From NCBI GenBank assembly GCA_964530825.1, contig CAZHCA010000001.1:186001-250000 (forward strand): a stretch of DNA of 64,000 nucleotides, written 5' to 3'. The notes under the pieces are model-generated. The model did no database searches and was not told the DNA's origin. It saw only the letters and a program-made list of their open reading frames with translations. The DNA is from CAZHCA01 sp964530825 (GTDB lineage: Bacteria > Bacteroidota > Bacteroidia > Chitinophagales > Saprospiraceae). The number at the start of each line of letters is the position of its first letter. The first letter of the stretch is position 1. The position numbers and the translations under genes are program-made. Shown in pieces: positions 1 through 9,161 of this stretch.

Positions 1-855
1 CGCGGTAAGGTATTCGGCTGGATTGATGACCAGCAGCTAGACTGGTTGCGCGATGACCTGAAACTAGTCCCCGATGACCACCTGGTTTTCTTGGCGACCC
101 ATATTCCCATTTACACCAATATTGCGGCTAGGAATGACTACCGCAACGTACTGAACCGGCGCGAGCTATTCGGCATTTTAGAACAGCGGCGTTATGTTTT
201 TGTGATTTCCGCCCACACCCATTTTATCGAACACGTCGACCATTTCGAAGCCGGCTGGATGGGCAAGGCGCCATTTCCGGGGTTGATTGCCGGTGCCGCC
301 TGCGGTGCCTGGTGGAAAGGCCCGCTCGACCTGGACGGCCTGCCGGTCCGGATGGCGATGGACGGCGCCCCAAACGGTTATTTCAAGTTTCATTTCGACG
401 ATCACCGGTTCACCATGGATTTTTGTCCCGCCGGCGCATCCGACTGCTATCAGATGGGTATCCGTTATCCGAAAGCGGAGTGCGTCGCCGGTGATCGAGC
501 AGAAATCGTGGTGAATATCTACCGGGCGACACCCTGGGCTGAGGTGAGTTATCAGATTGATAGCCAAGCCATGCACCCAATGAAACGTCGGGTAGCCCCC
601 GATCCTTACGTTGATGAATTCATACGTCAGAATCGCGAGGCTTATCCCGACTGGATGCACGCACGTCCTACTGCCCATCTTTGGGTAGCACCGCTACCCG
701 CTGATTTGGGAGCAGGTTTTCATCGGATCACCGTCACGGCCAAGGAGCCGGACGGTCAACAAATCAAGTCTTCAAAAATTTTTCGCGTGTTAAACGGTAG
801 TTCGGACCATTCTTGGAATGGGCAATCGGCGCGTTTGCCGATTACTGAATGGTAA
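1..855 (+). CDS. Calcineurin-like phosphoesterase, C-terminal part (5' end outside window)
   Basis: The reading frame is open from the first base, so the start lies upstream. What is visible is the end of a metallophosphoesterase core: a THIPIY segment, then SAHTHF, the late metal-binding G/A-H-x-H motif of calcineurin-like enzymes. After this comes a beta-rich C-terminal domain of about 170 residues, as in the Bacteroidota family whose phosphoesterase core is flanked by family-specific N- and C-terminal domains. The likely role is phosphomonoester or phosphodiester hydrolysis in the periplasm; the substrate is unknown. The early metal-binding motifs and any signal peptide are outside the window. 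Its last 14 bases overlap the end of the convergent lipoprotein gene. The family call is firm, the substrate is not. Confidence 0.85.
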   Translation, partial: RGKVFGWIDDQQLDWLRDDLKLVPDDHLVFLATHIPIYTNIAARNDYRNVLNRRELFGILEQRRYVFVISAHTHFIEHVDHFEAGWMGKAPFPGLIAGAACGAWWKGPLDLDGLPVRMAMDGAPNGYFKFHFDDHRFTMDFCPAGASDCYQMGIRYPKAECVAGDRAEIVVNIYRATPWAEVSYQIDSQAMHPMKRRVAPDPYVDEFIRQNREAYPDWMHARPTAHLWVAPLPADLGAGFHRITVTAKEPDGQQIKSSKIFRVLNGSSDHSWNGQSARLPITEW

Positions 856-1408
856 CGTCGAATGTGACGTCGGCGTCCGTCTCACCAGTGTCGCACGGGT
901 CGGCGCTGGTCTTTTCCGGTTCGTGACGCAGCACGACGCGGAACGTACCTGCACCAGTATTTCCTGTATTGAGCAGCGCGGTCAGTCCCAGGGTATTGCC
1001 TTCGCTATCCTGGCTTAGGTTAGACGGGGCGGGTACCTGTCCGTCGGTAAAATAGCACACCAAGTGCTCCAGATCCTCTTCCATGACCTCTTCAGTAATG
1101 TCTTCGATGTCGCTGGGATCCGATTCGTCCAGGAATTCTACGCTTACGTTGTACGTCTGGCGTTCTTCGAGTACGATGTCGTCAATCAGGGGCGGGTTAC
1201 CACCATCGCCGTCGGTATCGCGCGCTGCAAAGGTGGCTACCTGGTTGGTTGCCTGATTCGTAAAGGTGACCTGCACCGTTGTGATGACTTCCTGCTCGTT
1301 GATGGGTTCGTCATCGTCATCGTCGTCTTCACAGGCGACGAAAAGCACTGCTGTTGCCAGCAGTAGTAAAATGGTAAAGCCGGGAAATTTAAAATCCTTG
1401 ATAAACAT
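842..1408 (-). CDS. Acidic surface lipoprotein of a TonB-receptor operon
   Basis: 188 residues. A hydrophobic signal ends in a lipobox (LFVAC), and the acylated Cys is followed by Glu and a run of six Asp. In Bacteroidota a Cys followed by acidic residues acts as a lipoprotein export signal to the cell surface, so outer-leaflet display is inferred. The rest is acidic and beta-like, with a DTDGDGG stretch that could bind divalent cation, and two Cys that could form a disulphide. I do not recognise a named domain. It begins 12 bp after the TonB-dependent receptor and is very likely cotranscribed with it, which suggests a substrate-capture or accessory role. The 3' end overlaps the convergent phosphoesterase gene by 14 bp. 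Confidence 0.75.
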   Translation of the reverse strand: MFIKDFKFPGFTILLLLATAVLFVACEDDDDDDEPINEQEVITTVQVTFTNQATNQVATFAARDTDGDGGNPPLIDDIVLEERQTYNVSVEFLDESDPSDIEDITEEVMEEDLEHLVCYFTDGQVPAPSNLSQDSEGNTLGLTALLNTGNTGAGTFRVVLRHEPEKTSADPCDTGETDADVTFDVTIQ

Positions 1409-1420
1409 AAATTAGGAAGT

Positions 1421-3757
1421 TTAATAAATAGTAAAAGGAATTTGTACGCGTAGTATGATATTCCTTCCGGGCTCATCCGCGTAGTAACGAAAGCGGTTCA
1501 GGTAATCCCGGTAGGCTGTATGGAGTACATTATTGACCGACAGGCCGACCTCGATGGGCTGTTTGCCCCAATTCAGGGTAGTTCCCGCGTCGATGTTCAG
1601 TAGGGTATACCCATCGGGCGGGGGAGCGAAATCAATACCTTCGGGCACGCGGTTTTGTCGACGGGTATATTGCACGCTGAGTCCGACGAAGCCCCGGTCG
1701 GGCAGGTCGGGGTCCGACGCAAAAACGTAGCGGACTTCCTGTTCGAAGCGGTCGGCGGGCATAAAAATGAGGTCCTCGTCTTCGGAACGGTTGCGGGCCC
1801 TTAGGATGGATCCTTTGTTAATTGTTTGCCAGCGTGGATGGAAGCGATATTGCCATTGCCAGTCGATGCCAGCCAGGCGTGCATTGGCCTGTTCGTAGGC
1901 GAATGCCGGGAATGCGCCCCGGATGGTGAGCACCGGTCGTTCTTGCGGCTGCAGGTAGATGAAGTCTTGAATAAGGTTGTAGTAAGCCGTAGCGCTACCT
2001 GTAAATTTCTTTCCGGGGTCGAGTTCAATACTGAGGCTGGTATTGTAGGCCCGCTCTACCTGCAGTTCGCGGTTGCCCGATTCGTAGCTGGCCGAGCCGT
2101 GGTGTACACCCTCACTGTAGAGCTCATTGACATTAGGTGCCCGCCAGGCGCTGGACAGATTGAGCCGGAGCTTGTTGTTGCCAGGCAGTTGGTAAATGAA
2201 ACCCAGTGTTCCGGAAATATTGCTAAAGTCAAGCTCATCGTCAATATTTTCGGTACCCTGCCGACCGATCGACATGGTGCGGTAATCGTATCGCAGCCCC
2301 CCTTCGATCGCGAGTGGGAATGGGTAGTTGCGCCACTTTTCGATCCAGTAAATGCTGGCAGTCGATGCTTCGTAGTTGGGAATCAGGGCGCCCCGGTCGG
2401 TCGTGTTGCGCTGGCCCAGCCAGGAGAGCCCAATGGTCCCTTCGGTATTGGGCAATAACTGGTGCTCCCAGGCCAGGTCGGCCGTGTAGGAGGTGATTTC
2501 GAATTCGATATCGGGCTCGTCATATCCTTCGGGCAGGTCGCCAAAAGGGCGGTGGGCATCGAATTCCTGACGTCGATTGAATTGCCGGGTAAGTTGTAAA
2601 CTCAGGCTACTGTTTTCACCAGTCTGAAGGAAGCTCTTACTTTTTACCAGTTCGTGTACGATCCTTTGTTGGGGGCGTCCCAGTTCGTAGCTGAATGCGC
2701 CGTCCGAAAGTGGCCTGCCGCGGTTAATAGCGTTTTGCAGGTCGGTAAGGTTGCCGATGTGCGCATCGGACAAAATTCCGATTACATTAAAAAAACGGGA
2801 ATAAAACACCTCAGTCGACCACTTTTCCTGGTCGAGACGTAGCGCCCATGAAAAATTAGCTTCCTCCACTCCAGTATTGTCCAGAAAATAGTCGGGCGTT
2901 CGGAGGTTGCCGCCCCGCTTGAGGGTACCCTGCAAGCGCCCGCTGAGGGGTAGTTTACCCGGAAGTTTACCTTCCAGAATGCCGGACACCACACCGGTAC
3001 GGCCATTGGACAGGCCTTGCAAGATGAGTTCTCCCCCTAAGCCAGGCTGTTCGGGTAGCGCTTTAGGTTCTACCAGGATGACCCCTCCGATCGCATCGGC
3101 CCCGTAGCGCACTCCGGCTGCGCCCCGGATGATGGTAATTTTTTCAGCTAAAAAAGGATCAACTTCAGGGGCGTGCTCATTGCCCCACTGTTGCCCCTCC
3201 TGCCGTACGCCGTTATTCAGGATCAAAACCCGGTTGCTGTGCAAACCCTGAATGACAGGTTTGGCAATCGTGGCCCCGGTTTTGAGGGTGCGTACCCCGG
3301 GGATTTCCTCGAGTGCGGTACCCAGATTCAATCCCTTGCCAGCTTCTAGTTCAGCACCTTCGAGCGCTACAGTTGGCTGGGCGCCTAAGTCCCGCAATCC
3401 GGCGGCCTCCACGGTAATCTGCTCTAATTGTACCGTATTTTCCTCCAAAACGAAGAAATGAAGTAGATCTTCCGTAAGCACTACCTGATGCTCCTGGTGG
3501 TCGCACCCCACGTGCGAGCACACCAAGGTGTAGACCCCTGCACACAGGCTGTCGATAGAAAAGCTGCCATCTGCATCGGCCAATGTGCCATCCTGCAGTT
3601 CCATGATGTAAATATTGGCAAACCCTAAGGGTTCTTGATCGCCGGCGCTCAGTACTTTACCCTCGATTCTTAAATCGCAAACCTGACCTTGAAGAACAGG
3701 GAGCGTTACAACGCCTGATATAAGGGTAAACATCCAGCGCCCCAATTGGTAGCGCAT
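1421..3757 (-). CDS. TonB-dependent outer-membrane receptor
   Basis: 778 residues. A signal peptide (about residues 1-25) is followed by a carboxypeptidase-regulatory-like beta sandwich (about 26-110), a plug domain (about 120-230; GLHSNRVLILNNGVRQEGQQW and IIRGAAGVRYGADAIGG are typical plug strands) and a C-terminal 22-stranded barrel ending in aromatic-rich strands (final residues IPFTIY). Such receptors import scarce ligands across the outer membrane using TonB/ExbBD energy. The ligand cannot be read from the sequence. A His-rich small protein lies 47 bp upstream and an acidic lipoprotein 12 bp downstream, so metal or metal-chelate uptake is the leading guess. A TonB is encoded in this window at 39939-40895, but nothing links the two specifically. 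Confidence 0.93.
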   Translation of the reverse strand: MRYQLGRWMFTLISGVVTLPVLQGQVCDLRIEGKVLSAGDQEPLGFANIYIMELQDGTLADADGSFSIDSLCAGVYTLVCSHVGCDHQEHQVVLTEDLLHFFVLEENTVQLEQITVEAAGLRDLGAQPTVALEGAELEAGKGLNLGTALEEIPGVRTLKTGATIAKPVIQGLHSNRVLILNNGVRQEGQQWGNEHAPEVDPFLAEKITIIRGAAGVRYGADAIGGVILVEPKALPEQPGLGGELILQGLSNGRTGVVSGILEGKLPGKLPLSGRLQGTLKRGGNLRTPDYFLDNTGVEEANFSWALRLDQEKWSTEVFYSRFFNVIGILSDAHIGNLTDLQNAINRGRPLSDGAFSYELGRPQQRIVHELVKSKSFLQTGENSSLSLQLTRQFNRRQEFDAHRPFGDLPEGYDEPDIEFEITSYTADLAWEHQLLPNTEGTIGLSWLGQRNTTDRGALIPNYEASTASIYWIEKWRNYPFPLAIEGGLRYDYRTMSIGRQGTENIDDELDFSNISGTLGFIYQLPGNNKLRLNLSSAWRAPNVNELYSEGVHHGSASYESGNRELQVERAYNTSLSIELDPGKKFTGSATAYYNLIQDFIYLQPQERPVLTIRGAFPAFAYEQANARLAGIDWQWQYRFHPRWQTINKGSILRARNRSEDEDLIFMPADRFEQEVRYVFASDPDLPDRGFVGLSVQYTRRQNRVPEGIDFAPPPDGYTLLNIDAGTTLNWGKQPIEVGLSVNNVLHTAYRDYLNRFRYYADEPGRNIILRVQIPFTIY

Positions 3758-3804
3758 GAAAGATAGCGTAAATTAAAAAGTGAAACAGTGGAGCATAAAA
3801 AAAC

Positions 3805-4143
3805 TTATCCAAGGCCGGGCGGTCCTCGGGGAGCGTGGTGTTGTTGAGCTATGTGGCTGTGCCAGGTCTCTGCAGGCACTTCCTGCGTGACCTGCGGCCC
3901 AGTCGTCACGTTCAAACGGAGACTTTTAAATGTGGGCAGGTGAAGCGTGGAAAGAGAAAACTCACAGATCCAACATAGATCCTCGGCAACAGATTCACTA
4001 AATTGCGGTCCGTGATAATCGTGATCGACGTGGACGGCTTCATGGTGATCCATACGTGCATGCACTTCCTGAACCACAAGGGGCGTCAGAAAGGTTGCCA
4101 ACAACAGGCCGGACAATATGCTATGCACGGTGGCGTTCTTCAA
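3805..4143 (-). CDS. Small His-rich protein with CxxC motif, possible metal handling
   Basis: 112 residues. An N-terminal hydrophobic segment (about residues 7-25) looks like a signal peptide or membrane anchor. It is followed by a His-rich stretch (HARMDHHEAVHVDHDYH), a CWIC motif near residue 58, and a His-rich tail (HSHIAQQHHAPRGPP). Clustered His plus CxxC suggests transition-metal binding outside the cytoplasm, but this is inference and no family was assigned. It is the first gene of an apparent operon with the TonB-dependent receptor (47 bp gap) and the lipoprotein. Small His-rich proteins commonly precede metal-related receptors in Bacteroidota. An AT-rich gap of about 180 bp separates it from the divergent small lipoprotein gene and presumably holds both promoters. 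Confidence 0.65.
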   Translation of the reverse strand: MKNATVHSILSGLLLATFLTPLVVQEVHARMDHHEAVHVDHDYHGPQFSESVAEDLCWICEFSLSTLHLPTFKSLRLNVTTGPQVTQEVPAETWHSHIAQQHHAPRGPPGLG

Positions 4144-4323
4144 ATTTCACAAGGGTTGAAAGGAGAAAAAAAAGTAGTCTGTTTTTTGCCTTTAAACAGT
4201 GAAGATTGAAAATTTCTGATAAAGGAGCAACCTTTAGGAATAACTTCCACTTCGGAATAATCAAAAATGTCAATAATTAGCTCGGGAAAAGCATTTTCCA
4301 TAAAAAATACAAAAACAACAAAA

Positions 4324-4743
4324 ATGAAGTTCATTTGGATTTTTGCCGTTTCTATTTTTTTCGTTTCGTGCGAAGCGGCCCAGGAACAGAAAAATCAACA
4401 GATCCGCGATGCTAAATCCCTAAATGCAGCCTCCATGGATACCGTCAAGGAGTTTTTGCCCAAGCTTAAGTCAGTCATCGAAAAGGTGAACAGCACCAAC
4501 ATTCAGGGTAAAGAACTGACGGAAGAAGAAAAAGCGTACATTGACCGGGTCAATCGCGTATACGCCCGCTATACCGAATGGGTAAAAGCCGAGGCCCGCG
4601 CACCCGGATTTGCCGAGCGGGATCAACCACAAGAATACGCTATCCCGGCCGACATTCTGGCGCGCCAGAAGAGCCTGAATAAGGAAATCCAGGAAATTCA
4701 GGACCAAGTCGCTTCACTGTATGAAGACCAGGATATTATATAA
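4324..4743 (+). CDS. Small helical lipoprotein, unknown function
   Basis: 139 residues from the chosen start. The frame is open from 4267, but the Met at 4324 begins a textbook lipoprotein signal (MKFIWIFAVSIFFVSC), so the earlier Met is unlikely to be used. The mature protein is charged and mainly alpha-helical, with likely coiled-coil stretches (VKEFLPKLKSVIEKVN and LNKEIQEIQDQVASLYED). No catalytic motif is visible. It is probably anchored in the inner or outer membrane facing the periplasm. It is divergent from the His-rich gene and convergent with the DUF2237 gene 20 bp downstream. Function unknown. Confidence 0.65.
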   Translation: MKFIWIFAVSIFFVSCEAAQEQKNQQIRDAKSLNAASMDTVKEFLPKLKSVIEKVNSTNIQGKELTEEEKAYIDRVNRVYARYTEWVKAEARAPGFAERDQPQEYAIPADILARQKSLNKEIQEIQDQVASLYEDQDII

Positions 4744-4763
4744 AGTACTTACGCCCCTCCAGA

Positions 4764-5135
4764 CTACGGTCTGGTAAGGGCATGCGCTTGCAACATTTCG
4801 ATAGTCACGTATTGCAGGACGGCTTCATGGGTGGCCTCCAGGCGTACTGGAGGCGGCACACCCGCCTCGTAAGCTTCGCGCCATCGTAGTGCACATAGAC
4901 ACCAGCCGTCTCCGTGCTGGAGGCCAGGGAATTGAAACTCGGGACGTGGGGTCATTAGATCATTACCTCGGCTTCGAGAAAATTTAAGAAAAGCATCTGT
5001 AACCTGTGCGCAGATGACGTGGCGCCCGTGATCGGAAGGTCCCGTTTGACAATACCCGTCGCGGTAAAATCCGGTCAGTGGGTCGGTACAGCAAGGTTGT
5101 AACTCGCCGCCCAATACGTTTTTGGTTCTGATCAT
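4764..5135 (-). CDS. DUF2237 family protein
   Basis: 123 residues, the full length for this compact family. The recognisable signature is NVLGGELQPCCTDPLTGFYRDG, followed by a GRHVICAQVTDAFLKFSRSRGNDL stretch, PRPEFQFPGL, GDGWCLCALRW and PVRLEATHE. Conserved Cys residues (two adjacent in the first block, one in HVIC, two in WCLC) could bind a metal or cofactor, but no function has been assigned to the family to my knowledge. It is cytosolic, with no signal peptide. The last codons form part of a short perfect hairpin (4759-4774). It stands alone between a lipoprotein gene and the caspase-like gene. Confidence 0.85.
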   Translation of the reverse strand: MIRTKNVLGGELQPCCTDPLTGFYRDGYCQTGPSDHGRHVICAQVTDAFLKFSRSRGNDLMTPRPEFQFPGLQHGDGWCLCALRWREAYEAGVPPPVRLEATHEAVLQYVTIEMLQAHALTRP

Positions 5136-5363
5136 TTACCGGTTTTTCTCTCTCTAACAAGCAATCGGTAAGAGGGTTTGGTTTCTCCGCTCCCCTGAAC
5201 AGGTCTGAATGACCACATGGGTTGCTGCCATCGGTACAGGCTTAGTCCAACCCGTTGATAATCTTCCCGGCCGCCAGGGTAAGGTCTATCCCAATTTCCA
5301 TTACAAATAAGTATATTTATCCTTTAACCTAGTTATTGTTATCAACCTAAACACCCGTAATCC

Positions 5364-8300
5364 ATGGCCACCTGGCTTCTAAACCGGCTGCGCGACCTTT
5401 TCGGTCGTAGATTTGAAATAACCTCCGACAATATGGAAAAGAATACCCCCCAAGACCAAACTACTCCAATCTCCGGAACGCGCCCCACCCTTTATGCCCT
5501 ATTAATCGGCATCGATCGTTACCAGGCGCCCGTCTCCCCGTTAGGTGGCTGTGTTAATGATATAGAAGCCGTGGCCCATTACCTGAAAGAGGAACAGGGG
5601 CACCGGTTCGATATGCAAATTGAAAAGCTGCTCGATGAAAACGCGACGCGCCAAAATATCATCAGGGGCATTCAGGAGCATTTGAATCAGGCCGGCCCCA
5701 ATGATGTGGCTTTTCTTTACTACTCGGGCCACGGCGCCCAGGAGGAGGCCGATCGGCAGATTTGGACGTATGAGCCCGATGGTTTGCTGGAAGGGCTAGT
5801 CTGTTACGACTCCATACCCAGTGCTGCCGGTCCATTTTTACTGCTCGCCGATAAAGAATTGCGCTTTTTACTCCATCAAGCTACTCAAAAACCGGAAGGA
5901 TCTCCGCATCTGGTGACGATTTTTGACTGCTGCCATTCTGGGGACAATACGCGCAATATCTTTCTGACTTCGGCTCCCGCGCATCCCGTACCGCGGGCTT
6001 ATCGTCCTACCGGGCGTTTGTCGGCTGGCCTGCCGATGCGCCAGTGGCAAGATTTTGTCTTCGCTAATGCGATCGACTTTGGAGCCCTGGTCAACCGCTC
6101 TATAAACGAGGTTTTACCTCAGGTAACCGGAATACAAATTGCTGCCTGTAATAACGATGAATCTTCATTTGAGATACATGGGTCCGGTGTGTTTACGAAG
6201 AATTTTCTGGAGGTTTTACGACGTTCCCGCGGACAGATCAGCTACTACGACTTGAAGAACCGGTTGAAGTTTTTTATAAAAAACCAGTTTCGCCAGACAC
6301 CACAGATCTACGCTACAGGCCGGGATAAAAGCATGCTCTATCAGCATTTTCTGGCCGGCTCCGGGCCCAATGCGGCGCTGGCGGGCAATGTGGTGAATAA
6401 TCCTGAGCTAGGATGGGTTATGGATATGGGGGTTATTCAGGGCATTTCTCCGCAAACGGAATCGGTTGAAATTTATCCCACCGATAAGCCAGACGATAAA
6501 ATGACCGCTCGCGTGAAGGCGGTTAGGTCCAATCATACTGTACTGGATTTTGACCCCTCCGGTCCAGGTGGGCGACTCTACAAAGGAGTGGCGCGTCAGT
6601 TCCTGTCTGCCTCAACCGGTATTTATCTGCGCCCGACTTTGGAAATGGCTGACGCGGAAACCCTAAGCCGGGAATTACCGGCCTCGGGATTCCAACTTTT
6701 TTTGGTCGAACAGGAGCATCAAGCGGATTATTGCCTGGGAATGGTAGAAGGATATTTCGTGATCACCCGGCCCGGCGACCCGGCACGGCCGTTGGTATAT
6801 CCTATTGATAATGGGGAGGTTCAGGCGAGCAAGCAGGTCATTCTTCAATTGCAGCACATCGCTCAGTACGAGTACGCCAAACAATTACATAACGACGGCC
6901 ATAATCGACTGCCGCTGGAGGCGGTACGGGTTGAGTTTTTCGGTTGGGATCCCACATTAGGTGACTGGGCCGTACTGGATGTACAGGATGATGTGCTCAA
7001 GATGCCCTTTGAAGCGCATCCCCATAACGGTGCACCCTACAGCAATCGCATCCGGATAAAAATCACCAATATGGCGCCTTATTCCATCCGGGTGGCCTTC
7101 TTGTATTTATCTCCTTATTTCGGTGTACACAGCGAGCTGCTAAGCCGCCAGGTTGAAACGCTGGAAGGGCGGGCAGCCGGGCAGGAAACCGGCGGACAGG
7201 TATGGGCATTCGATGGCGACGATGTTATGCTCACTTACGATCGGTACGTTGAAATTTTCAACCATCCCCAAGCCGAGTTTTACTTCCAGTTGATCGCAAG
7301 CCGCCAGGATTTTGATGTTGACCTGCTCAAGCAGGGTCCCTTACCTGACCCTGCGTTGCTGGTAGATACACGCCGGGGCGAAATCAGCCGCGGAATCGGG
7401 CGCGGACCAAGTGCCGTTGCCCAGGATGCCTGGCAGACGCGGTTATACACTGTGCAGATGCCCAATCCGCGCTTCAACAACATTACCGCCAAAGACCTGG
7501 AGGAACGCCTGCAGACCGAGGCGGGCCCCTTCTTGTATCCTTTGTACCTGACTTTTGGCGCCCCATTTGGCGGTGTTTTCCAGGTCCGGCCGGAGATTAA
7601 GGTGGTAACGGTCTATCCGGCCGATAGCCCATCGGCACCAGATACAAGAGGTATCGGCGATTTCACCCTGAATATTGCCAACAACTGGTCGCGCCGGTCG
7701 CGCCATCGGCGGTACCGCCAGGCGCTGAAGCGGAACCCGGACTGGGTAAAGATCGTGTCGGAGGGGGACTCCTGGTTTCAGTACCCCGATCCTCGGGTGC
7801 GCGATATCATCGATCATTTGCTTAAGTACCACGCCATCTACAGTCTCGGCGCCGGTGGTGATAAGCTGGAAGCGTATTTTCTGGAAGGGGAGTACTTGCA
7901 GGCACTACGTACGGAGCAGCCCCGCATACTACTGCTCAGCGGCGGCGGTAATGACTTCCTTGGCGAGCAATTCCTGCAATACTTACATTTACAGGCCCCG
8001 GAAAAACCGGAGGGCACCGAACCGGGGCGTTTTTTTAAGCCCAATTTCCTGGAGAAGTTGGATGATCTGAAAAAGATATACCAGCAGATTTTCGAGCAAA
8101 CGCCCCAAATTGTCGCTGGTATTCAGGTTATTGTACACGGATACGATCACATTATACCCGGCGATGATCCAGATAAGGGTTGGATTGGGCGCTATCTTCT
8201 GGCAGCCGGCATCGATCGCCCAGGCGACCGGAAAGCAATCACGGACTGGGCGATCGACCGCTTCAACATGGTCTTACAGGAAGCCGCACAGCCGTATGAT

Positions 8301-8435
8301 CATGTCCATTATATCGATCTGCGGGGTACCGTACCCGATCAGTTATGGTGGGACGAGATCCATCCCAGCAGTCAAGGTTTCTTGGCGGTCAGCACGAAGA
8401 TTCAGCAATTAATCAACCGTTTGACGAAGTCGTAA
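5364..8435 (+). CDS. Caspase-like peptidase fused to a C-terminal SGNH/GDSL hydrolase
   Basis: 1023 residues. The N-terminal peptidase C14 (caspase/metacaspase) domain spans about residues 40-320. It has the catalytic His in YYSGHG (H123) and the catalytic Cys in FDCCHSG (C190). A middle region of about 400 residues has no named domain; its later part (around residues 550-640, KITNMAPYSIRVAFLYLSPYFG) resembles the beta-sandwich modules that often follow bacterial caspases. The last 240 residues form an SGNH hydrolase: EGDSW (S803), a later Gly block, SGGGND (N863) and WDEIHP (D997, H1000). Both active sites look intact. No signal peptide is seen, so a cytosolic location is inferred. The PAP2 gene starts 3 bp after the stop. 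A proteolysis-controlled esterase or lipase is an attractive but untested reading. Confidence 0.9.
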   Translation: MATWLLNRLRDLFGRRFEITSDNMEKNTPQDQTTPISGTRPTLYALLIGIDRYQAPVSPLGGCVNDIEAVAHYLKEEQGHRFDMQIEKLLDENATRQNIIRGIQEHLNQAGPNDVAFLYYSGHGAQEEADRQIWTYEPDGLLEGLVCYDSIPSAAGPFLLLADKELRFLLHQATQKPEGSPHLVTIFDCCHSGDNTRNIFLTSAPAHPVPRAYRPTGRLSAGLPMRQWQDFVFANAIDFGALVNRSINEVLPQVTGIQIAACNNDESSFEIHGSGVFTKNFLEVLRRSRGQISYYDLKNRLKFFIKNQFRQTPQIYATGRDKSMLYQHFLAGSGPNAALAGNVVNNPELGWVMDMGVIQGISPQTESVEIYPTDKPDDKMTARVKAVRSNHTVLDFDPSGPGGRLYKGVARQFLSASTGIYLRPTLEMADAETLSRELPASGFQLFLVEQEHQADYCLGMVEGYFVITRPGDPARPLVYPIDNGEVQASKQVILQLQHIAQYEYAKQLHNDGHNRLPLEAVRVEFFGWDPTLGDWAVLDVQDDVLKMPFEAHPHNGAPYSNRIRIKITNMAPYSIRVAFLYLSPYFGVHSELLSRQVETLEGRAAGQETGGQVWAFDGDDVMLTYDRYVEIFNHPQAEFYFQLIASRQDFDVDLLKQGPLPDPALLVDTRRGEISRGIGRGPSAVAQDAWQTRLYTVQMPNPRFNNITAKDLEERLQTEAGPFLYPLYLTFGAPFGGVFQVRPEIKVVTVYPADSPSAPDTRGIGDFTLNIANNWSRRSRHRRYRQALKRNPDWVKIVSEGDSWFQYPDPRVRDIIDHLLKYHAIYSLGAGGDKLEAYFLEGEYLQALRTEQPRILLLSGGGNDFLGEQFLQYLHLQAPEKPEGTEPGRFFKPNFLEKLDDLKKIYQQIFEQTPQIVAGIQVIVHGYDHIIPGDDPDKGWIGRYLLAAGIDRPGDRKAITDWAIDRFNMVLQEAAQPYDHVHYIDLRGTVPDQLWWDEIHPSSQGFLAVSTKIQQLINRLTKS

Positions 8436-8438
8436 TTT

Positions 8439-9161
8439 ATGTGGCGTTTATTGTATTGTTGGTTAGGATTAAGCCTGGCGTTCGGGTCGCCGGCCCAGCA
8501 GCCTTATGAGCTGGATCTGCAGAAGGAGCTCGGTATCACCGGAACCAGCTTTGGCTTGTTGGGCGGTTATTTTCTGATCGATCGCCAAAACACTCCACCC
8601 AGCCGGGAATTACTTGAACAACTGGAGCCCGAGCAATTATGGGAAGTTGACCGGTGGGTTACCCAAAACCTGGATTTTCGTGCCGGCCGGCAATCCGACT
8701 GGCTTTTGCGATCTTCTTTTCTCTATCCGGTTACGCTGCTGGCCAGTCAGTCTGGCCGTGAAGACTTAGGTACGCTAGGAGTGATCACCCTGGAGACCGT
8801 CTTGCTCAATGCCGGGCTGACGGGGCTGACAAAGGCCGTGGTGAAACGTCCCCGCCCATACCTTTATCAGTTTGACGACCCCCAGGTACGCGCGTATCTG
8901 GCCAAAAAGAGCAGCCGGTATTCCTTCTTTAGCGGCCACACCTCTCAGGTAGCCAGCATGTCCTTTCTGACGGCTACTATGTGGAACGACTACAACCCCG
9001 ACGGGAATCTCCAACCGGTTATCTGGGGAGTTGCGGCGGCCATTCCCGCTTTCACTGGTTGGTTGCGTATTAAGTCCGGTAAGCATTTTGTAACTGATGT
9101 GTTGGTGGGTTACGTCGTAGGAGCTGCTGTGGGCCTTACGGTTCCTGCTCTTCATAGGTAG
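8439..9161 (+). CDS. PAP2-superfamily phosphatase, exported
   Basis: 240 residues with an N-terminal signal peptide (MWRLLYCWLGLSLAFGSPAQQ). The three acid-phosphatase motifs of the PAP2 superfamily are present: KAVVKRPRP (about residue 130), YSFFSGHTSQV (catalytic His, about residue 167) and RIKSGKHFVTD (second His and Asp, about residues 208-218). PAP2 enzymes remove phosphate from lipid phosphates such as phosphatidate or undecaprenyl-pyrophosphate, or from soluble phosphomonoesters. The location would be periplasm or outer membrane. The gene starts 3 bp after the caspase-SGNH gene, so the two are almost certainly one operon, which suggests lipid-related chemistry. It overlaps the convergent 581-residue gene by 26 bp. 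Confidence 0.88.
   Translation: MWRLLYCWLGLSLAFGSPAQQPYELDLQKELGITGTSFGLLGGYFLIDRQNTPPSRELLEQLEPEQLWEVDRWVTQNLDFRAGRQSDWLLRSSFLYPVTLLASQSGREDLGTLGVITLETVLLNAGLTGLTKAVVKRPRPYLYQFDDPQVRAYLAKKSSRYSFFSGHTSQVASMSFLTATMWNDYNPDGNLQPVIWGVAAAIPAFTGWLRIKSGKHFVTDVLVGYVVGAAVGLTVPALHR

Noticed and set aside
1421..4143. Assigning a named zinc (ZnuD) or copper receptor
   Set aside because: The receptor has no His-rich loops that I can see and the ligand cannot be read from the sequence.
5136..5363. Possible decayed gene upstream of the caspase-like gene
   Set aside because: Short peptide-like stretches can be read on the minus strand in two frames, but without a consistent frame or motif. Left as promoter region.
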